Source: Limnobacter olei
Lineage (GTDB): Bacteria > Pseudomonadota > Gammaproteobacteria > Burkholderiales > Burkholderiaceae_B
Direction of reading: 5' to 3'
NCBI RefSeq assembly: GCF_029087225.1
Contig: NZ_JARFJD010000018.1
Coordinates: forward strand, 31,748-95,747
Length of the DNA: 64,000 nucleotides
A program made the position numbers and the translations under genes. The notes beneath the pieces are model-generated. The model did no database searches and was not told the DNA's origin. It worked only from the letters and a program-made list of their open reading frames with translations. Positions 36,456 to 44,206 of this stretch are shown one piece after another; position 1 is the first letter of the stretch; each line of letters starts with the position of its first letter.

Positions 36456-38324
36456 ATGGCTGGTCCTCCACCATTGGTTTTAACCCATACACACGCAGTT
36501 GCGCCTGTTGAAATAAAATTCTCACCTGCGACAGACAATTTCTCTTTGCCAAATTGCCGGGCTCACACCATTCGCAAGGCGAATTACAAATCGCTGGGCA
36601 ATGGGCAACTGGTTCGCACAGGCTGGCAATCCAGGCTAAGGGCCTGGGTTGAGGGTAACAATGCAGACCAGCGCTATCACCGGGCGGCTTATGAAAGCAG
36701 CCAGCGAGTGTCGGCTGCACTTTTCTCGGAACATTACAAATGCACACTTGAGGGTAAACCGGCGAATGTCTCAGACAGCCCTTTGGTCAAGGCGCGTTTT
36801 TACAGGCAAGACAATTTACGGTTTAATCCGCAACTGCGTGACCCAAGGTTTGGTTTGTCCAAACAGGATCAACGCGCAGTCAAGCTTTCCAGATGGGCCC
36901 ATTACGCCAATGGGGTTACCGAGCTGGGTGCAGCACCCACCGGGCTGTTGCTCAAGGTCAGCAAAATATTGTTTACGCCAAAGCGCGATGACAAATCATT
37001 TACAAGCCAATTGCGTGTTCTTGCGGTATTGCCTGTGGTCGCGGGTATTGTTGCGCTCTTCTCCCGGGGGGTATTCATTGAGGGCATGCACAGGGTTTTC
37101 AACAATGTGAAACAGGCTTTGCAAACCGACATGCGCGCGCTGGCTTGTAGCTTCAGTGCCATATCCGCGGTGTCTGCTTTGGTATCGCTGGCCTTGGGGG
37201 CAAGCAGTTGCATGGTCGGTTCCAAATCGAAGTTGAGTAGTGCGATAACAAACCTGATTCAGTTCAACAAGGACAAGCACCTTCACCGAATTTATCTGTT
37301 GCTCAACGACGTGAACAACAAACCCGGTGCGGTTGCTGTGCTTTCAAGGGCTTTGTGCCAAAAAATTGGGCAGAACCATCGTACGGCCGAGGGAACTCCA
37401 ATTCTTCTGGATCGTTTGTTGAACGATGTTCATGGAAGGCAAAATGAAGTGCAAATCAAGCAGGCCATTGAAAAGACGATTGGGTCTTATCTGACGGAAT
37501 TTAGCCCCTCGGGCAGTACGCAGGGCCGTTTTCTGGATCCCAAGTCTGACAAAGCCGAACTGTTGGCCCGTGAGAATCATTTTCTCGCTTTGACCAATCT
37601 GATTGAGCATTCTGCCATTCATGCCGATCCACATGACAACTTCAAGGACATGCGCCATCACATTGAAAGTGGGGCAGAAAGTTTTCGAAAACTTGTTTTG
37701 AGGGGGACTGGTAATTTGCTCAACGTGCTTGCTTGTGCACGGAAAGACACACAGGATTCAGGCTCTGTGTTAAAACACCCAGCGACAGGACTGCGTTACA
37801 GCGCAGAGAACATGCTGAACAACGCGCACCAATATGGGCCTTTAACCCGTGGCTTGGCCAGGTTCTCAGAGGGCTTGCGGGTTTTTAACCACGGTGTATT
37901 GTTGTCTCTTAACTACCAACTGACTCGCCCAATCGCCAAGCTGGCGGGATACCTCACCGAAGCCGCGCTGAAACGGCCCAACTCCCGTGTAACCAGCTTC
38001 AGCATTGGCAGGGCAATCGCCAGTTCGATCTGGGCAGCTGTCGATGCGTTCTTGATACTCTCTCTCGCAGCTGGCAATGGCGTGGCTTTCGGTGGGCCCG
38101 AGGCAGGAACCAAAGTAAAGTTTCCGCTAAACATACCGCTTGGGTCTTTCAGCTTGGGAATTTCCATTATTAGCACGGCCGCACAAATGCTGGTGGTAGC
38201 TATACCTGCCGCTATTTTGATGGGCGCTGCAAAAGGCGCTTGTTATATCGAAGGGTGGAGTGGCAATGTAGCACGGCCCCTTGAATTGGCTGGAAGCAAG
38301 AGAAAAGCCGTGCAGTGGGCATAA
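36456..38324 (+). CDS. Orphan membrane protein, 622 aa, two pairs of hydrophobic segments
   Basis: No family recognised. Residues 1-180 are soluble and basic with no N-terminal signal. Two adjacent hydrophobic segments lie at about 187-208 and 227-253, a long soluble middle at about 254-515, and a second pair at about 519-545 and 566-597, with a short soluble tail. Paired central and C-terminal membrane segments with a large soluble N-terminus are unlike typical transporters and resemble translocator or inclusion-type secreted membrane proteins; this is only a shape argument. Only a weak Lys/Arg-rich N-terminal anchor is visible. It is monocistronic, with TTGAATTCAA just upstream and a terminator right at its end. 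Confidence 0.6.
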   Translation: MAGPPPLVLTHTHAVAPVEIKFSPATDNFSLPNCRAHTIRKANYKSLGNGQLVRTGWQSRLRAWVEGNNADQRYHRAAYESSQRVSAALFSEHYKCTLEGKPANVSDSPLVKARFYRQDNLRFNPQLRDPRFGLSKQDQRAVKLSRWAHYANGVTELGAAPTGLLLKVSKILFTPKRDDKSFTSQLRVLAVLPVVAGIVALFSRGVFIEGMHRVFNNVKQALQTDMRALACSFSAISAVSALVSLALGASSCMVGSKSKLSSAITNLIQFNKDKHLHRIYLLLNDVNNKPGAVAVLSRALCQKIGQNHRTAEGTPILLDRLLNDVHGRQNEVQIKQAIEKTIGSYLTEFSPSGSTQGRFLDPKSDKAELLARENHFLALTNLIEHSAIHADPHDNFKDMRHHIESGAESFRKLVLRGTGNLLNVLACARKDTQDSGSVLKHPATGLRYSAENMLNNAHQYGPLTRGLARFSEGLRVFNHGVLLSLNYQLTRPIAKLAGYLTEAALKRPNSRVTSFSIGRAIASSIWAAVDAFLILSLAAGNGVAFGGPEAGTKVKFPLNIPLGSFSLGISIISTAAQMLVVAIPAAILMGAAKGACYIEGWSGNVARPLELAGSKRKAVQWA

Positions 38325-38350
38325 AAAAAGCCGCCCTGAGGCGGCTTTTT
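38323..38350. terminator. Bidirectional terminator between the orphan membrane gene and the cold-shock gene
   Basis: AAAAAAGCCGCC, loop CTGA, GGCGGCTTTTT: a seven-bp GC-rich stem flanked by A and T runs, serving both convergent genes. Confidence 0.92.
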
Positions 38351-38366
38351 CACGTAGGCGCGAGTA

Positions 38367-38576
38367 TTACAGCGCTGTTACGTTTTCAGCTTGTGGGCCT
38401 TTCTGACCTTGAGTCACAGTGAAAGACACTTTCTGGCCTTCAGCCAAGGTTTTGAAGCCGTTGCCCTGAATGGCGCTGAAGTGTACGAACACGTCAGGAC
38501 CGTTTTCACGGGAAATGAAGCCAAAGCCTTTGGATTCGTTGAAAAATTTAACTTGACCGGTTACGGTATCAGACAT
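38367..38576 (-). CDS. cspA: CspA-family cold-shock protein
   Basis: 69 aa, starting [20 protein letters not shown] at ATG 38576. RNP1 is KGFGFI and RNP2 DVFVHFSAI; the OB-fold protein binds single-stranded nucleic acid and acts as an RNA chaperone. The frame remains open for 39 further codons upstream but the cold-shock domain begins exactly at this ATG. The paralogue type (CspA, CspD, cold-inducible or not) cannot be told by sequence. The leader is long, about 130 nt, from a good promoter. Confidence 0.97.
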   Translation of the reverse strand: MSDTVTGQVKFFNESKGFGFISRENGPDVFVHFSAIQGNGFKTLAEGQKVSFTVTQGQKGPQAENVTAL

Positions 38577-38711
38577 AGCAATATCCTGGATTTCTGAATT
38601 GAACAAAATAGCTAAAAAACTGGGTGAAATTCGAGAAACAGAACTATTGCTTAAGCGGTTTGCCTGAATTGAACTGACCTGAAGTAGCGCCAAATTTTTT
38701 TTGCTGAAGCC
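38577..38711 (-). promoter_or_regulatory. Long cold-shock 5-prime UTR of the csp gene
   Basis: About 130 untranslated bases lie between the predicted transcription start (near 38705) and the csp ATG. Long structured leaders of this size are typical of cspA-type mRNAs, where they act as temperature-responsive elements. AGGA is near the start codon. I see no canonical cold-box sequence by eye. Confidence 0.45.
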
Positions 38712-38739
38712 AGTTTAGGCTTTTCCTCAGGCTTGTCAA
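38712..38739 (-). promoter_or_regulatory. Sigma-70 promoter of the csp gene
   Basis: On the minus strand, TTGACA (38739-38734), 16-bp spacer, TAAACT (38717-38712). The -35 matches the consensus exactly and the -10 at four of six positions. Confidence 0.7.
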
Positions 38740-38794
38740 GCAACATTTTCAGTTCAGTCACCTTTTCTTCATATTTCTTTTATAGCTCTGTCAC

Positions 38795-38829
38795 ATGTAG
38801 TCCGTACATTTCGTGTCATCGAAATGACA
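38795..38829. promoter_or_regulatory. Two palindromes directly upstream of the OlsB-type gene
   Basis: ATGTA-gtccg-TACAT (38795-38809) and TGTCAT-CGAA-ATGACA (38814-38829) lie side by side; the second ends two bases before the ATG at 38831. They look like an operator pair or, for the second, an RNA hairpin that covers the ribosome site. No ordinary Shine-Dalgarno is seen here. Confidence 0.45.
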
Positions 38830-38830
38830 A

Positions 38831-39631
38831 ATGGACCCTTGGATGGAAGCGATCAAGCACGATGTCACCAAGCAAGATGCCTTGAGAAATGCCTTGTACC
38901 TAAGTACGCCCGCGCGTGCACAAGCCCCTTCGTTGGAGGTTTGTCTGGCCAAAACAGCTGCTGAGGTGCTGGAAGCCCAAAAACTACGTTTCAATATTTT
39001 TTCTGAAGAATATGGTGCAGATCTGGGTAGTAACGGGATTGATCATGATGTGTTTGATGCCTACTGTGATCACCTTCTTGTAAGAAACAGCCAAACCGGC
39101 GAGGTGGTGGGTACCTACCGCATTCTTGCGCCAGAAAACGCTGCGCGCCTGAAGTGCTGGTATTCGGAAACCGAGTTTTTCATGAATCGCATTGAACGGC
39201 TTCGCAAAACAACGGTGGAAGTAGGCCGCTCCTGCGTACACCCCGATTACCGCAATGGCGCTGCCATCATGTTGTTGTGGAGCGGTATTGCGCAATACAT
39301 GAAATTGGGCGGCTACAAACACCTGATTGGTTGCGCAAGCGTAAGCCTGCGCGATGGGGGCCACCAGGCGGCTAGCCTGTTCAAGCAGCTTGAGCCACAC
39401 CTGGCCGAAGCCAGTTGCCAGGTATTCCCCAAGAACCGCTTGCCTGTTGAACGCTTGCGTTGCGATGTGGAAATTGAGCCCCCACCCTTGGTGAAGGGTT
39501 ACTTGCGCCTTGGCGCAGTGGTGTGTGGCGAGCCAGCCTGGGATCCGGATTTCAACACCGCCGACTTCATGATGTTGTTGTCAATCGACCGAATGAGCCC
39601 GCGTTATGCAAGGCACTTTGGATTCATCTGA
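38831..39631 (+). CDS. olsB: OlsB-type ornithine N-acyltransferase (GNAT, PF13444)
   Basis: 266 aa. It matches the COG3176/Acetyltransf_5 family: LEVCLAKTAAEVLEAQKLRF, FDAYCDHLLVRNSQTGEVVGTYR, VEVGRSCVHPDYRNG and LIGCASVSL. OlsB adds a 3-hydroxyacyl group from acyl-carrier protein to ornithine, the first step of phosphorus-free ornithine lipids; these are common in Burkholderiales, especially under phosphate limitation. The partner OlsA is not in the window. The family also includes hemolysin-annotated proteins. No membrane segment. Located between the csp gene and ppx (convergent, 20 bp), next to polyphosphate genes, so a phosphate-stress link is plausible. Confidence 0.87.
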   Translation: MDPWMEAIKHDVTKQDALRNALYLSTPARAQAPSLEVCLAKTAAEVLEAQKLRFNIFSEEYGADLGSNGIDHDVFDAYCDHLLVRNSQTGEVVGTYRILAPENAARLKCWYSETEFFMNRIERLRKTTVEVGRSCVHPDYRNGAAIMLLWSGIAQYMKLGGYKHLIGCASVSLRDGGHQAASLFKQLEPHLAEASCQVFPKNRLPVERLRCDVEIEPPPLVKGYLRLGAVVCGEPAWDPDFNTADFMMLLSIDRMSPRYARHFGFI

Positions 39632-39650
39632 GTTCTGAGTCTGACCTGGC

Positions 39651-41150
39651 CTAGCGCCGGGTCAGTAATTCAAGTTGCAGTCCGATTCTTTGCCACTGTT
39701 CAACCTCGGTTTCAAGGCTGTATTGCGTCAAGGGGTGGGTGATCAGCCAGTTTTTCGGCACGCTCATTTGAATGCCTTGTTCAAGCAGTTTCACTTTGAG
39801 TTCAGGCAATGCCTCTACCTCCCGGCGGCGCAAAAAAAGCGCTGCAAGGCGCAAGCACATGGGCGCGGCCCAATGAACAGCAGTATTGGCAATGTCGCTG
39901 ACCTTGCCCAGTTTCCCGTTGTGGGCCAATACCCAAGTGGATAGCAGCTGTTGTTCCCGTTTTGAAAACCCGGGCATGTCGGCATTGCTGAGAATATATG
40001 CCGCATGTTTGTGGTGGCCGTTGTGACCGATCGACAAGCCAATTTCATGCAACATGGCTGCCCAATGCAGCATGGGCAGTTGTTCTTTCAACTCGGGCAG
40101 TTGCTTCATCAGTTGCTTGAACAACAACTCGGCAAGTACTTTGACTTTGCCAGCATGTTTGCTGTCAATTTTGTATCGGTGAAGAAACTGCGCCACTGTA
40201 ATTTCGCGCATGTCTTCGTTGTGCTGGCGGCCCAACATGTCATAGAGCAAACCCTGGCGCAGCGCGCCGTCGGTCACATCCATGTGTTCGATTTCAAGTT
40301 CTTCGAATACTGCACTCATCACGGCCAGTCCGCCTGGCATCATCGGCAGGCGATCCACTTTCAATCCCTCTAATGTGATGTTGTCGAGATGCCCAGCCGC
40401 AGTGACGTGTTCACGAATCAAACGCAAACCCTCTGCGGACATGCCATGTTGCGTGAATCCGTTTGAGATGCAGATTTCAGCCAGGGCTCTGGCCGTGCCT
40501 GAAGACCCAATGGCGTGGGTCCAGCCCATGTCCAGCATTTGCCGCCGCAATACAGCCACTTCCTTGCGGGCTGCCATGACTGCGTTTTTCATGGCTCGGG
40601 GGCTGATGCTGCCGTCAGCAAAGTACTGTTGAGCCGTACTGACACAGCCAATGTACAAACTCTCCATGGCCTCGGGTTCGTAGTCTTCACCGATGATGAA
40701 TTCAGTAGAGCCACCGCCAATGTCGACCACCAGGCGTTTGCCCTGGCCAATTGGCAACTGATGGGCCACGCCGCAGTACACCAATCGAGCTTCTTCCACG
40801 CCTGAAATGACATCAATCGGGAAGCCAAGGGCAGCCTCGGCCTTGCCGATAAATTCCACAGCATTTCGAGCCACACGCACGGCGTTGGTGGCCACGGCGC
40901 GTACCTCCCCCGGCTTGAATGAACGCAGGCGTTCGCCAAAGCGGCTCAGTGCACCCAGGGCGCGTTCTTGGGAAGCATCGTCCAGGTACTTTTGGGCGTT
41001 CAGGCCCGCGCCCAAACGAACGGGTTCGCGCAGGGTGTCGATGATGTAAATCTGAGATTGACCGTTGAGTTCTTCTACCCGGGCAACAATCATGCGAAAG
41101 CTGCTCGAACCCATGTCTACGGCGGCAATCAACTGGCGTTGCTTGGACAT
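39651..41150 (-). CDS. ppx: Exopolyphosphatase (Ppx/GppA family)
   Basis: 499 aa. The ASKHA fold starts AAVDMGSSSFRMIVARVEEL; phosphate-1 and adenosine-like motifs include VAHQLPIGQGKRLVVDIGGGSTEFIIG. The C-terminal HD-like helical domain (about 315-495) has MLHEIGLSIGHNGHHKHAAYIL. It removes terminal phosphates from polyphosphate and may hydrolyse pppGpp. Length is close to E. coli Ppx (513). It is divergent from ppk1 (143 bp) and convergent with olsB; the ppx/ppk1 pair being divergent is usual in betaproteobacteria. Confidence 0.95.
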   Translation of the reverse strand: MSKQRQLIAAVDMGSSSFRMIVARVEELNGQSQIYIIDTLREPVRLGAGLNAQKYLDDASQERALGALSRFGERLRSFKPGEVRAVATNAVRVARNAVEFIGKAEAALGFPIDVISGVEEARLVYCGVAHQLPIGQGKRLVVDIGGGSTEFIIGEDYEPEAMESLYIGCVSTAQQYFADGSISPRAMKNAVMAARKEVAVLRRQMLDMGWTHAIGSSGTARALAEICISNGFTQHGMSAEGLRLIREHVTAAGHLDNITLEGLKVDRLPMMPGGLAVMSAVFEELEIEHMDVTDGALRQGLLYDMLGRQHNEDMREITVAQFLHRYKIDSKHAGKVKVLAELLFKQLMKQLPELKEQLPMLHWAAMLHEIGLSIGHNGHHKHAAYILSNADMPGFSKREQQLLSTWVLAHNGKLGKVSDIANTAVHWAAPMCLRLAALFLRRREVEALPELKVKLLEQGIQMSVPKNWLITHPLTQYSLETEVEQWQRIGLQLELLTRR

Positions 41151-41294
41151 TGTTTGTTCTGTGTTTCAGGTCAGGCGCTAGGATGCCACAAATGCAGCAC
41201 ACTGGCTTTGTTTGTAGCCATTTGACCACTTTCAAATGTTTGTCACAATTTTGAAATACCATCAAGGGTAACGCACCCACACTTGGAGTATTGC

Positions 41295-43433
41295 TTGAAA
41301 GTAGCCGCTGTCTCTGACGTAGCACCCAACAAAGAATTGTTTTTGAACCGCGAGTTGGGCGTTTTGGCCTTTAACCGCCGGGTTTTGGCCATGGCAGAAG
41401 ACCAAAGCGTGCCATTGCTGGAGCGTTTGAAATACCTGTGTATTGTGTCCAGCAATATGGACGAGTTTTTTGAAATTCGGGTGTCGGGATTGCAGGAACA
41501 AATCCGGCAAAACCCGGAATTCAAAGACAAAGACGGGTTGAGCGCCCTTGAAACGTTGCACAAGGTTTCAGTGGCCTCACAAGAAATTGTGGAGCAGCAA
41601 TACCGTTTACTCAATGAATCAGTATTGCCCGCCATGCGGGACGAGGGCATCGCCCTGATGACCCTTGCCACCTGGAATGAAGAGCAGGCGCATTGGGCGC
41701 GCCAGTATTTCAGGCATGAAGTGTTACCCGTGTTAACGCCCATTGGACTGGACCCGGCACACCCGTTCCCGCGTGTGTTGAACAAATCGCTGAATTTTGC
41801 AGTCGAGCTGACTGGCCATGACGCTTTCGGGCGTGCATCGAATGTGGCCATTGTTCAGGCACCTCGGGCCTTGCCAAGGCTTATTCGCATGCCCTCCAAT
41901 TTGTCGGGTTATGAGCATGGCTTTGTCATGTTGACTTCCATTCTGCAGGCCTTTATTCCAGAGTTGTTCCCAGGTATGGAAGTACATGGTGTCTACCAGT
42001 TTCGCGTTACCCGCAACAGCGACCTGTATGTGGATGAAGAAGAAATCACCAACTTGCGTGTGGCTTTGCAGGGTGAATTGTCGCAACGACATTTTGGGGA
42101 TGCTGTGCGCCTTGAGGTGAGTGATCAAACTTCGCCTGACATGACTGCCCGCTTGTTGAAAGAGTTTGGACTGCCCGAACAGGCCCTGTACAGGGTCAAT
42201 GGTCCCGTGAATCTGGTTCGCCTGATGCAGTTGCCTGATTGGGTGGATCGTCCCGATTTGAAATTTGCGCCATTTGCTCCGGGTCGCCCCGACGCGCTGG
42301 TGAAGCAGCCCGATATTTTCAAGGCAATTCAAAAAGGTGATGTGCTGTTGCACCACCCGTATCAAAGTTTCAGCCCAGTGCTGGAATTCATTAAAAAAGC
42401 GGCGACTGATCCCGATGTGGTCGCGATCAAGCAAACAATTTACCGCACCGGTACCGAATCGGTTCTGATGGACAGCCTGCTGGCCGCCGCGCGCAGTGGC
42501 AAGGAAGTGACAGTGGTGCTGGAGCTGATGGCCCGTTTTGATGAAGAAGCCAACATCAACTGGGCCTCGAAACTGGAGCGCGTGGGCGCACACGTTGTGT
42601 ATGGCGTGGTTGGCCAGAAAACACATGCAAAGATGTTGATGGTGGTTCGCCGTGAAAAAACTGAAACAGGCAAGGTGATGCTGCGCCGCTATGTGCACTT
42701 GGGTACTGGCAATTACCACCCAAAAACAGCGCGTTTGTACACCGACTTTGGCTTGTTTTCCTGCGATGAATCGCTGGGCCATGACGTGCACGAGGTGTTC
42801 AATCACCTGACTGGTTTGGGCCGTGCCCGAAAGCTGAACAAAATATGGAATTCACCATTTAACCTCCACAGCAATGTGGTGATCTCGGTACGCAAGGAAG
42901 TTGAGTTGGCCAAGGCTGGCAAAAAGAGCAGAATCATGGCGCGCATGAATGCCTTGCTGGAGCCACACCTGATCAATGAACTGTATGCCGCATCACAGGC
43001 CGGGGTGAAAATTGATCTGATTGTTCGGGGGGTTTGTGCGCTGCGCCCAGGCGTACCGGGCTTGAGCGACAACATTACCGTGCGTTCGGTGGTTGGCCGA
43101 TTGTTGGAGCACAGCCGTGTATTTTATTTCAGCAACGATGGTGAAGAAGAGGTGTACATTTCCAGTGCGGACTGGATGGACCGAAACTTCTTCCGGCGCG
43201 TGGAGCTGGCTGTGCCAGTGACCGACAAAAAATTGAAGAAGCGGGTAATTGATGAGGGTTTGAAGGCTTTACTGGCCGACAACATTTTGGCGTGGACCAT
43301 GGACTCCAATGGCAATTATGTACGCCGAAAGCCGACAGGCGCACGCCGAATGAATTCACAGAATTATTTGTTGAGTACACTTGCGGCCAGTTTTGTGGAG
43401 CAGAGCGAACCTGTTTCAAGTAATCCAGTTTGA
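41295..43433 (+). CDS. ppk1: Polyphosphate kinase 1
   Basis: About 712 aa from TTG 41295 (reads MKVAAVSDVAPNKELFLNRE), with GGAG 7 nt upstream; TTG 41283 is also open. It makes polyphosphate from ATP reversibly. Domain order N, head, C1 and C2 is intact: FLNRELGVLAFNRRVLAMAED, YPFHPVLN-like DPAHPFPRVLNKSLNFAVEL, VAIKQTIYRTG, VGQKTHAKMLMVV with the autophosphorylated His, and HLGTGNYHPKTARLYTDFGLF. Divergent from ppx. The cysteine-rich orphan follows 78 bp downstream on the same strand. Confidence 0.98.
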   Translation: MKVAAVSDVAPNKELFLNRELGVLAFNRRVLAMAEDQSVPLLERLKYLCIVSSNMDEFFEIRVSGLQEQIRQNPEFKDKDGLSALETLHKVSVASQEIVEQQYRLLNESVLPAMRDEGIALMTLATWNEEQAHWARQYFRHEVLPVLTPIGLDPAHPFPRVLNKSLNFAVELTGHDAFGRASNVAIVQAPRALPRLIRMPSNLSGYEHGFVMLTSILQAFIPELFPGMEVHGVYQFRVTRNSDLYVDEEEITNLRVALQGELSQRHFGDAVRLEVSDQTSPDMTARLLKEFGLPEQALYRVNGPVNLVRLMQLPDWVDRPDLKFAPFAPGRPDALVKQPDIFKAIQKGDVLLHHPYQSFSPVLEFIKKAATDPDVVAIKQTIYRTGTESVLMDSLLAAARSGKEVTVVLELMARFDEEANINWASKLERVGAHVVYGVVGQKTHAKMLMVVRREKTETGKVMLRRYVHLGTGNYHPKTARLYTDFGLFSCDESLGHDVHEVFNHLTGLGRARKLNKIWNSPFNLHSNVVISVRKEVELAKAGKKSRIMARMNALLEPHLINELYAASQAGVKIDLIVRGVCALRPGVPGLSDNITVRSVVGRLLEHSRVFYFSNDGEEEVYISSADWMDRNFFRRVELAVPVTDKKLKKRVIDEGLKALLADNILAWTMDSNGNYVRRKPTGARRMNSQNYLLSTLAASFVEQSEPVSSNPV

Positions 43434-43510
43434 TTGATTAAATTAAATGGAACTACGCTAAAACAAAACGTTACCGAGGAGTCCTTTCTACTCCGTTAAA
43501 GGACATCCAA

Positions 43511-44179
43511 ATGACCGCAGTTTCAAGCGTGAATATTTCCTCTCAATCGCCTGTTGACGCCCGTAGTCATACGGCTCAAAGTCGATCGGCTCGTTCTCCG
43601 AGTCTGTTGCATTTGGTCAAAGCCGCGGGTGTTTTAGCACTTGCTTTGTCTGGTGGTGCACAGGCTGCGGGTCTTCGGAGTTTCCCGAATGACAGACGTT
43701 TGCTGCAATCGGCTGACCAGCCAACCGTACCCGAGCCTTACGATTACAACTCTATTTGTAAGTCAGGCATTCTGGATTCCTATGCAGAGGGTTTGAATTA
43801 TGAGGATTGCATCACACAGGAAAAAGCGTCAATTGATTCAATTGAGAAAACGAAGCCTTTGGCAACACTCAAAAAGTGCTATCAAGTCAGTGGTTACCTC
43901 ACGGCGGCATTGATGGGTGCTGGTTTGCTTTCATCCATGACGTGTACTGATGCGGGGATGATAGTCGGTGGTACTAGCGGTTCACTGGGCGTCGTAGCAT
44001 TGATTCCAACTGCGGTTTGCGGTGGTATGTATGCTCATATTGGGGGGCGTTTGAAACAATCCAGGGAAGTCGCTGAGAAATGTTGTCGTTTTTTCCCTAA
44101 AAAGGCGGACATGAAAGCAATGCAACCAGCACCCGCACTTCAGCAAAGTTTGCCTTCTCCTGACGGTAATAAGCCTTGA
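43511..44179 (+). CDS. Orphan cysteine-rich membrane or secreted protein, 222 aa
   Basis: No family recognised. The first 30 residues are Ser-rich, then comes a hydrophobic run (about 36-53) ending AQAAG, which could be a Sec signal with an unusually long N-region or an anchor. Seven cysteines follow (83, 100, 123, 145, 170, 191, 192). A second hydrophobic region spans about 128-175 with many glycines and could form a hairpin of two short membrane segments. The tail is basic, then Pro/Ser-rich. AAAGGA precedes the ATG. It sits alone between ppk1 and relA, convergent with relA by 27 bp. Secreted or membrane accessory protein is the best guess. Confidence 0.6.
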   Translation: MTAVSSVNISSQSPVDARSHTAQSRSARSPSLLHLVKAAGVLALALSGGAQAAGLRSFPNDRRLLQSADQPTVPEPYDYNSICKSGILDSYAEGLNYEDCITQEKASIDSIEKTKPLATLKKCYQVSGYLTAALMGAGLLSSMTCTDAGMIVGGTSGSLGVVALIPTAVCGGMYAHIGGRLKQSREVAEKCCRFFPKKADMKAMQPAPALQQSLPSPDGNKP

Positions 44180-44206
44180 TGATTTGTCGGATTGGCACTG
44201 TGGGTA

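Noticed and set aside
38795-38809. ATGTA-gtccg-TACAT as a lux-box-like site for an autoinducer regulator
   Set aside because: Arms are too short and no luxR/luxI gene is nearby; kept only as an unassigned palindrome.
41151-41294. Possible PHO box in the ppx/ppk1 divergent region (TTTGTCACAATTTTGAAAT)
   Set aside because: It matches the direct-repeat consensus CTGTCAT poorly in both halves.
41733-42806. A 357-codon minus-strand frame within ppk1
   Set aside because: Antisense shadow of ppk1.
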